This document shows positions 59,460-64,000 of a stretch of 64,000 nt of DNA, one piece after another. The DNA comes from Emcibacter sp. GTDB lineage: Bacteria > Pseudomonadota > Alphaproteobacteria > Sphingomonadales > Emcibacteraceae. Below the pieces are notes generated by a model. It did no database searches and was not told where the DNA came from. It was given only the letters and a program-made list of their open reading frames with translations. The stretch lies in the NCBI RefSeq assembly GCF_963675455.1, contig NZ_OY776217.1, positions 434,001-498,000 of the forward strand. Direction: 5' to 3'. Numbering within the stretch: position 1 is the first letter of the stretch; every line of letters begins with the position of its first letter. The translations under genes were made by a program, and so were the position numbers.

Positions 59460-61448
59460 TCAGCGCGGATACTGGTTATGCCGCCGGCCGACAATGCCGA
59501 CGATGTCGGCCATAATCTCGGACATCTGATAGTCCTTGGGAGTATAGACCCGGGCCACACCCATTTCCAGAAGCTGTTTTTCATCCTCCGGCGGGATAAT
59601 ACCGCCGACGATCACCGGAATATCCTCAAGCCCTGCTTTTTTCATGCGGTCCATGACATCCCGCACCAGCGGCAGGTGGGAGCCGGACAGGATCGACAGG
59701 CCCACCACATGAACCCCTTCCTCCAGCGCTGCATTGACAATCTGGGCCGGGGTCAGGCGAATGCCTTCATAGACCACTTCCATGCCGGAATCCCGGGCCT
59801 TCACGGCAATCTGTTCGGCGCCGTTGGAATGGCCATCAAGACCCGGCTTGCCGACCAGGAACTTGAGCCTCCGTCCCAGCTTTTCGCTGACATCATCCAC
59901 CTGTTTGCGGACCGCTTCCAGACTGTCCCCGGCTTCGCCCCGGGCGGCCTTGCCGACTCCGGTCGGGGCGCGATATTCGCCGTACACATCCCTCAGGGTC
60001 TGGGCCCATTCCCCCGTCGTTGCCCCGGCTTTCGCCGCATTGATCGACGGCTCCATAATATTGCGTCCTTCCTGCGCCGCCTGCTTCAGGTCGGCAAGCG
60101 CCGCCTCCACCGCCCCGGCATCCCGGCTCTCGCGCCAGGCCATCAGGCGTTCAATCTGTTCCGCCTCGGCCGCCGGATCGACGGTCATGATGCCGCCGTC
60201 TTCCTCGCTGACCAGCGGCGAAGGCTCGGTTTCGGTAAACTTGTTGACGCCGATCACAACCTGATCGCCGCTCTCGATATCTTTCAGGCGGGCCGTATTT
60301 GATTCCACCAGCTTCTGTTTCATATAGCTGCTGTCGACGGCCGCAATAGCGCCGCCCATTTCCTCGATTCGTGCGAGTTCGGCACGGGCTTCCTCCTTGA
60401 GCGCCTCCACCCTGGCCTCTATGACCGTGGAGCCGTCAAACAGGTCATCATATTCCAGAAGGTCGGTCTCGTAAGCCATGATCTGCTGCAGGCGCAGGGA
60501 CCATTGCTGATCCCAGGGACGCGGCAGGCCAAGCGCCTCGTTCCAGGCCGGAAGCTGCACCGCCCGGGCCCGGGCCTTCTTGCTGAGCACCACCGCCAGC
60601 ATCTCGAGCAGGATGCGGTAAACGTTGTTTTCCGGCTGCTGTTCGGTCAGACCGAGGCTGTTGACCTGGACCCCGTAACGGAAACGCCGGTATTTTTCCT
60701 CTTCCACCCCGTAACGGTCACGGGTGATTTCGTCCCACAGCTCCACAAAGGCCCGCATCTTGGCAATTTCAGTGACAAACCTGAGGCCGGCATTGACAAA
60801 GAAGCTGATACGGCCAACCACTTTCGGAAAATCCGCTGCCGGCACCTGGCCGCTGTCCCGCACCGAATCAAGCACCGCCACCGCCGTCGCCAGCGCATAG
60901 GCCAGTTCCTGGACCGGTGTCGCCCCGGCTTCCTGCAGGTGGTAGGAACAGACATTGGTCGGGTTCCATTTGGGAATTTCCCGGTAGGTGAAGCTGATCA
61001 CGTCCGTGATCAGCTTCATGCTCGGCCGGGGCGGGAAAATATAGGTGCCGCGGCTTAAATACTCCTTGATCAGGTCGTTCTGGACGGTGCCCGAAAGCTT
61101 GGTCCGGTCCGCACCCTGTTCTTCGGCCGCCGCCACATAGAGGGCGAGCAACCAGGGCGCGGTGGCGTTGATGGTCATGGAGGTATTCATCTGTTCCAGC
61201 GGGATCTGGTCGAACAGGGTACGCATGTCGCCCAGATGGCAGACCGGCACGCCCACTTTACCCACTTCCCCCCGGGACAATATATGATCGCTGTCGTATC
61301 CGGTCTGGGTCGGCAGGTCAAAAGCCACGGAAAGGCCGGTCTGGCCTTTGGTCAGGTTCGTCCTGTACAGGTCGTTGGAGGCCCTGGCCGATGAATGGCC
61401 GGAATAGGTCCTGAACAGCCAGGGCCTGTCTTTTTGCGATCTTTCCAT
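59460..61448 (-). CDS. ecm: ethylmalonyl-CoA mutase (B12-dependent)
   Basis: 662 residues. It converts (2R)-ethylmalonyl-CoA to (2S)-methylsuccinyl-CoA with adenosylcobalamin. It opens WLFRTYSGHSSARASNDLYR, with FDLPTQTGYDSDH and SMTINATAPWLLALY in the substrate barrel, where methylmalonyl-CoA mutase has THRGYDSDH. The B12 domain has the cobalt-ligand motif GKPGLDGHSNGAEQIAV and GLSILSGSHLPLV. This Ecm/MeaA subtype is distinct from scpA at 21134. It is divergent from ccr and mcd, its pathway partners; a close MCM-like reading is less likely given that context. Confidence 0.94.
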   Translation of the reverse strand: MERSQKDRPWLFRTYSGHSSARASNDLYRTNLTKGQTGLSVAFDLPTQTGYDSDHILSRGEVGKVGVPVCHLGDMRTLFDQIPLEQMNTSMTINATAPWLLALYVAAAEEQGADRTKLSGTVQNDLIKEYLSRGTYIFPPRPSMKLITDVISFTYREIPKWNPTNVCSYHLQEAGATPVQELAYALATAVAVLDSVRDSGQVPAADFPKVVGRISFFVNAGLRFVTEIAKMRAFVELWDEITRDRYGVEEEKYRRFRYGVQVNSLGLTEQQPENNVYRILLEMLAVVLSKKARARAVQLPAWNEALGLPRPWDQQWSLRLQQIMAYETDLLEYDDLFDGSTVIEARVEALKEEARAELARIEEMGGAIAAVDSSYMKQKLVESNTARLKDIESGDQVVIGVNKFTETEPSPLVSEEDGGIMTVDPAAEAEQIERLMAWRESRDAGAVEAALADLKQAAQEGRNIMEPSINAAKAGATTGEWAQTLRDVYGEYRAPTGVGKAARGEAGDSLEAVRKQVDDVSEKLGRRLKFLVGKPGLDGHSNGAEQIAVKARDSGMEVVYEGIRLTPAQIVNAALEEGVHVVGLSILSGSHLPLVRDVMDRMKKAGLEDIPVIVGGIIPPEDEKQLLEMGVARVYTPKDYQMSEIMADIVGIVGRRHNQYPR

Positions 61449-61566
61449 GCTTACTCTGTCCCTCTTTTCCGCAAAGCAACATAAAGCATTTTCTGCATTT
61501 AATTTTTTTGTTACTCTATTAGCGGAATTAAAAAAATATTATTTCTCACTAGACCTGAAATAAGAA

Positions 61567-61611
61567 ATAATATAATTATTATTGCGATGCAATAAAAAAT
61601 GAAGTTAATAT
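61567..61611 (+). promoter_or_regulatory. ccr/ecm divergent promoter region with palindromic operator
   Basis: The perfect 17-bp palindrome TTATTGCGATGCAATAA (61579-61595) contains the ccr -35 candidate TTGCGA (61582-61587); the -10 candidate TAATAT is at 61606-61611, 18 nt on. On the minus strand TATTAT (61567-61572) is a possible ecm -10, 17 nt from a weak TTATTG -35 in the same palindrome. One regulator could thus control both divergent transcripts. The regulator is not in the window. Confidence 0.6.
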
Positions 61612-61641
61612 AGTAACACATTTGCTGCGGGACACCATGCA

Positions 61642-61671
61642 AAATCCGGATCCAGATCATCATCCGGATTT
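61642..61671 (+). promoter_or_regulatory. perfect hairpin in the ccr 5' UTR
   Basis: AAATCCGGAT (61642-61651) and ATCCGGATTT (61662-61671) are perfect inverted repeats around a 10-nt loop, between the predicted ccr promoter and its ribosome site at about 61711. Each arm contains the 8-bp palindrome ATCCGGAT. It could be an RNA stem-loop stabilising the leader or a pair of DNA-binding sites 18 nt apart. There is no T-run, so it is not a standard terminator. Confidence 0.55.
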
Positions 61672-61719
61672 GATGCCATGGCAATAAGGGACAAACATAC
61701 AGCTTATTCGAGGGACAAC

Positions 61720-63030
61720 ATGAGTAAATTAACTGCTGAGGAAATTGCCGAACGGGAAAACCTGGAAGGCAAATTCGAGAAGAAAGACCTTTACGAGGTC
61801 GGCGAAATTCCCCCCATCGGCCACGTACCGGCCAAGATGTATGCCTGGGCCATACGCCCGGACCGACTTGGTCCGCCCGAGCAGTCCTTTCAGCAGGAAG
61901 TTGTGGATGTGCCGGAAATCGATTCGGACGAGGTCCTGATTCTGGTCATGGCGGCCGGCGTCAACTATAACGGCGTCTGGGCCGGTCTCGGCATCCCGAT
62001 GTCCGTTTTCGACGTGCACGGCGCAGACTATCATATTGCCGGGTCCGATGCCTCGGGAATTGTTTATAAGGTCGGCAGCAGGGTCAAACGCTTCAAGGTT
62101 GGTGACGAAGTGGTAGTTCACTGCAACCAGGATGATGGCGACGACGAGGAATGCAACGGCGGCGACCCCATGTTTTCCACCAGCCAGCGCATCTGGGGCT
62201 ATGAGACGCCTGACGGCTCCTTTGCCCAGTTCGCCCGGGTCCAGGCCCGCCAGTTGATGCCGCGCCCGCAACACCTGACCTGGGAAGAAAGCGCCTGTTA
62301 CGTTCTGACACTGGCGACCGCCTATCGCATGCTGTTCGGTCACCGCCCGCACATCCTGCGGCCGGGCCACAATGTGCTGGTGTGGGGGGCCTCAGGTGGC
62401 CTTGGTTCCATGGCGATTCAGCTGATTGCCGCCGCCGGGGCCCATGCCATCGGTGTAATATCGGAAGAAGACAAACGTGAATTCGTCATGTCGCTTGGCG
62501 CCAAAGGCGTGATCAACCGCAAGGAATTTGACTGCTGGGGCCAGTTGCCGCCGGTCAATGAAACTCAAAATTACAATGACTACCTGAAACGCACCCGTGC
62601 CTTCGGCAAGGCGATCTGGGACATTACCGGCAAGGGCAACGACGTGGACTGTGTCTTTGAACATCCTGGCGAAGCCACCTTCCCGGTTTCCTGTTTCGTC
62701 GTAAAACGCGGCGGCATGGTGGTCTTCTGTGCCGGCACCACCGGTTACAACATCACCTTTGATGCCCGTTTTGTCTGGATGCGCCAGAAACGTATACAGG
62801 GTAGTCATTTCGCCAACCTGAAACAGGCGTCACAGGCCAACCGCCTGGTGATTGATCGCAGGATCGATCCCTGCATGTCCGAGGTCTTCTCTTGGAACGA
62901 CATTCCCCGGGCCCATACCAAAATGTGGAAAAACCTGCATAAGCCGGGCAACATGGCCGTGCTTGTCTCCGCCAAAACACCGGGCCTGACCACTTTTGAA
63001 GATGCTGTTGAAGCGGGTAATAACGACTAG
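61720..63030 (+). CDS. ccr: crotonyl-CoA carboxylase/reductase
   Basis: Key enzyme of the ethylmalonyl-CoA pathway: reductive carboxylation of crotonyl-CoA to (2S)-ethylmalonyl-CoA with NADPH and CO2. The start at 61720 (MSKLTAEEIAERE) follows GAGGGACAAC, giving 436 residues; an earlier ATG at 61678 is unsupported. MDR fold with the NADPH loop VLVWGASGGLGSMAIQLI. NYNGVWAGLG and the GSHFA near the end correspond to the Asn and His that contact CO2 in characterised enzymes. Acrylyl-CoA reductases are similar but context and these residues favour Ccr. Followed 11 nt later by mcd. Confidence 0.94.
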   Translation: MSKLTAEEIAERENLEGKFEKKDLYEVGEIPPIGHVPAKMYAWAIRPDRLGPPEQSFQQEVVDVPEIDSDEVLILVMAAGVNYNGVWAGLGIPMSVFDVHGADYHIAGSDASGIVYKVGSRVKRFKVGDEVVVHCNQDDGDDEECNGGDPMFSTSQRIWGYETPDGSFAQFARVQARQLMPRPQHLTWEESACYVLTLATAYRMLFGHRPHILRPGHNVLVWGASGGLGSMAIQLIAAAGAHAIGVISEEDKREFVMSLGAKGVINRKEFDCWGQLPPVNETQNYNDYLKRTRAFGKAIWDITGKGNDVDCVFEHPGEATFPVSCFVVKRGGMVVFCAGTTGYNITFDARFVWMRQKRIQGSHFANLKQASQANRLVIDRRIDPCMSEVFSWNDIPRAHTKMWKNLHKPGNMAVLVSAKTPGLTTFEDAVEAGNND

Positions 63031-63041
63031 GGAGACAGACC

Positions 63042-64000
63042 ATGATATTCGACCTGTTTCCTGCCTGCGAGGCAGCCCTGGTTGCCGCAGACAAACTGGT
63101 TGCCAGCGCCCGGAGCAACCTGCGCGCCCATCTGGTCAAAGAGGACCGGCTGGATCGCACCCTGATGGAACAGCATCAGTTTGCCTCACACGGCTTTTCC
63201 TGGCTGGCCACCTATGCGGAAACCCTGCGCCAGACCCTGGAGTGGGCCAAAAGCCTGTCCGCCGACGGCAAGTTCACCGAGCTTGAGGAACTGATCCTGC
63301 GGGTCGGCTTCGGTGAATATCTGAACCAGATGCGCGGCGGCATCCCCATGAGCCAGGGTGAGATCATCCGGCCGGAGAATATGTGGGTGCCGGCAAACAA
63401 AGTTGCCGCCTTCAACACTGAAGAAGTTATTTTCCTGACCGAAACAGGCAATACACCGGAAAACCGGGAGAAAATCGCCCGGCTGGTAGAACACAGTCTG
63501 GATACGGGAGAATTCGGCAATCTTGGTCTCGATGAAATGTTTGAAATGATTCGCGACCAGTTCCGCCGCTTTGCCAACGAGGAAGTCATCCCCCATGCCC
63601 ATGGCTGGCACGAGCGCGACGACTATATCCCCATGGACATCATCGAAAAGATGAGCGAAATGGGCGTCTTCGGTCTGACCATCCCCGAGGAATATGACGG
63701 CTCCGGCCTCGGCAAGACCAGCATGTGCATTGTCTCCGAAGAACTGAGCCGCGGTTATATCGGTGTCGGTTCACTGGGCACCCGCTCGGAAATTGCCGCC
63801 GAACTGATCATGGGTGGCGGCACCGAGGAGCAGAAAGCCAAATGGCTGCCGAAAATCGCCAGCGGCGAAATCCTGCCGACCGCTGTCTTCACCGAACCCA
63901 ACACCGGTTCCGACCTGGGATCGCTGCGCACCCGGGCGGTGAAAGACGGCGACAACTACAGCATCACCGGCAACAAGACCTGGATCACCCATGCGGCCCG
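63042..64000 (+). CDS. mcd: (2S)-methylsuccinyl-CoA dehydrogenase, N-terminal part
   Basis: Runs off the right edge; 319 full codons are visible. The start MIFDLFPACEAALVAADK follows GGAGACAGACC. The first 150 residues form an extra helical domain (with a DQFRRFANEEVIP transition near 175) that distinguishes Mcd from ordinary acyl-CoA dehydrogenases; then come MGVFGLTIPEEYDGSGLGKT and FTEPNTGSDLGSLRTRAV of the dehydrogenase core. It oxidises methylsuccinyl-CoA to mesaconyl-C1-CoA. In operon with ccr. Confidence 0.93.
   Translation, partial: MIFDLFPACEAALVAADKLVASARSNLRAHLVKEDRLDRTLMEQHQFASHGFSWLATYAETLRQTLEWAKSLSADGKFTELEELILRVGFGEYLNQMRGGIPMSQGEIIRPENMWVPANKVAAFNTEEVIFLTETGNTPENREKIARLVEHSLDTGEFGNLGLDEMFEMIRDQFRRFANEEVIPHAHGWHERDDYIPMDIIEKMSEMGVFGLTIPEEYDGSGLGKTSMCIVSEELSRGYIGVGSLGTRSEIAAELIMGGGTEEQKAKWLPKIASGEILPTAVFTEPNTGSDLGSLRTRAVKDGDNYSITGNKTWITHAA

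Noticed and set aside
61449..61719. Cobalamin riboswitch ahead of ccr/ecm or scpA
   Set aside because: I looked for the conserved B12-box core and multi-stem layout and saw none. Only a simple hairpin and palindromes are present, and these enzymes use B12 rather than make it.
1..64000. tRNA, rRNA, CRISPR, insertion sequence or prophage genes
   Set aside because: No clover-leaf arms with CCA ends, no regularly spaced repeats, and no transposase, integrase or phage structural proteins were seen. Gaps are short and mostly regulatory.

Overview
The window looks like chromosome from a free-living, aerobic alphaproteobacterium, moderately GC-rich (my rough estimate is in the mid-50s per cent). The evidence is the gene families: an ethylmalonyl-CoA pathway cluster (ecm/ccr/mcd), the bolA - J-domain - cobS - cobT block typical of Alphaproteobacteria, a bifunctional mnmC, an AlaX-type editing factor and a perfect CtrA-type box (TTAA-N7-TTAA). 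Emcibacter, Kordiimonas or Sneathiella-like lineages would fit, but I cannot fix the genus. I found 62 protein genes. I saw no rRNA, tRNA, CRISPR array, insertion sequence or prophage. Every gap between genes is shorter than about 300 bases.

Layout. 1-5404 (minus): a complete leucine/isovalerate degradation operon, liuB-liuC-liuD-liuE-liuA, with liuA cut by the window edge. A divergent LysR regulator and an AEC-type transporter follow. 7514-11377: bolA, a zinc-finger/J-domain protein, cobS and cobT. 11409-18020: a TetR regulator, a phytase-like esterase, rpmB (L28), the methylmalonyl-CoA mutase chaperone meaB, a SulP transporter, the dmeF metal exporter and the ribosome-rescue factor arfB. 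18068-21066: a small accessory region with a higBA toxin-antitoxin pair and two AT-rich unknown genes, one carrying a HEPN-like RX4H motif, on either side of two GC-rich membrane genes. 21134-30232: methylmalonyl-CoA mutase, a tandem pair of exported DUF885 proteins, a YjbR-like protein, a DEAD-box helicase and a flavoprotein. 30245-35111: a three-gene HlyD / RbbA / ABC-2 permease exporter operon with a clear promoter and operator. 35253-49793: mixed housekeeping and envelope genes, two c-di-GMP proteins, a hotdog thioesterase / truncated globin / SufE / TusA run, a tupBCA-like oxyanion transporter and a surface S8 protease. 49913-58229: mnmC, acetyl-CoA synthetase, a TPR/transglutaminase lipoprotein and two aminoacyl-tRNA editing proteins. 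58332-59450: a RES/Xre toxin-antitoxin pair. 59460-64000: ethylmalonyl-CoA mutase, divergent from crotonyl-CoA carboxylase/reductase and methylsuccinyl-CoA dehydrogenase.

How the genes work together. Much of the window serves acyl-CoA metabolism. Leucine breakdown and acetate activation (acs) yield acetyl-CoA. The ethylmalonyl-CoA pathway (ccr, ecm, mcd) assimilates acetyl-CoA in place of the glyoxylate shunt and releases propionyl-CoA, which methylmalonyl-CoA mutase (with MeaB) takes to succinyl-CoA. Two of these enzymes need coenzyme B12, and cobS/cobT encode the AAA+/VWA part of the aerobic cobaltochelatase used to make it. Several promoters carry palindromes at -35, -10 or the start point (higBA, scpA, the rbbA operon, RES/Xre, ccr). 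These are the best-supported regulatory observations here. I found no single dramatic new system. The strongest candidates for new biology are the HEPN-motif protein in the AT-rich islets, the leaderless double-operator higBA promoter, and the palindrome and 5' UTR hairpin controlling the ccr/ecm divergon.
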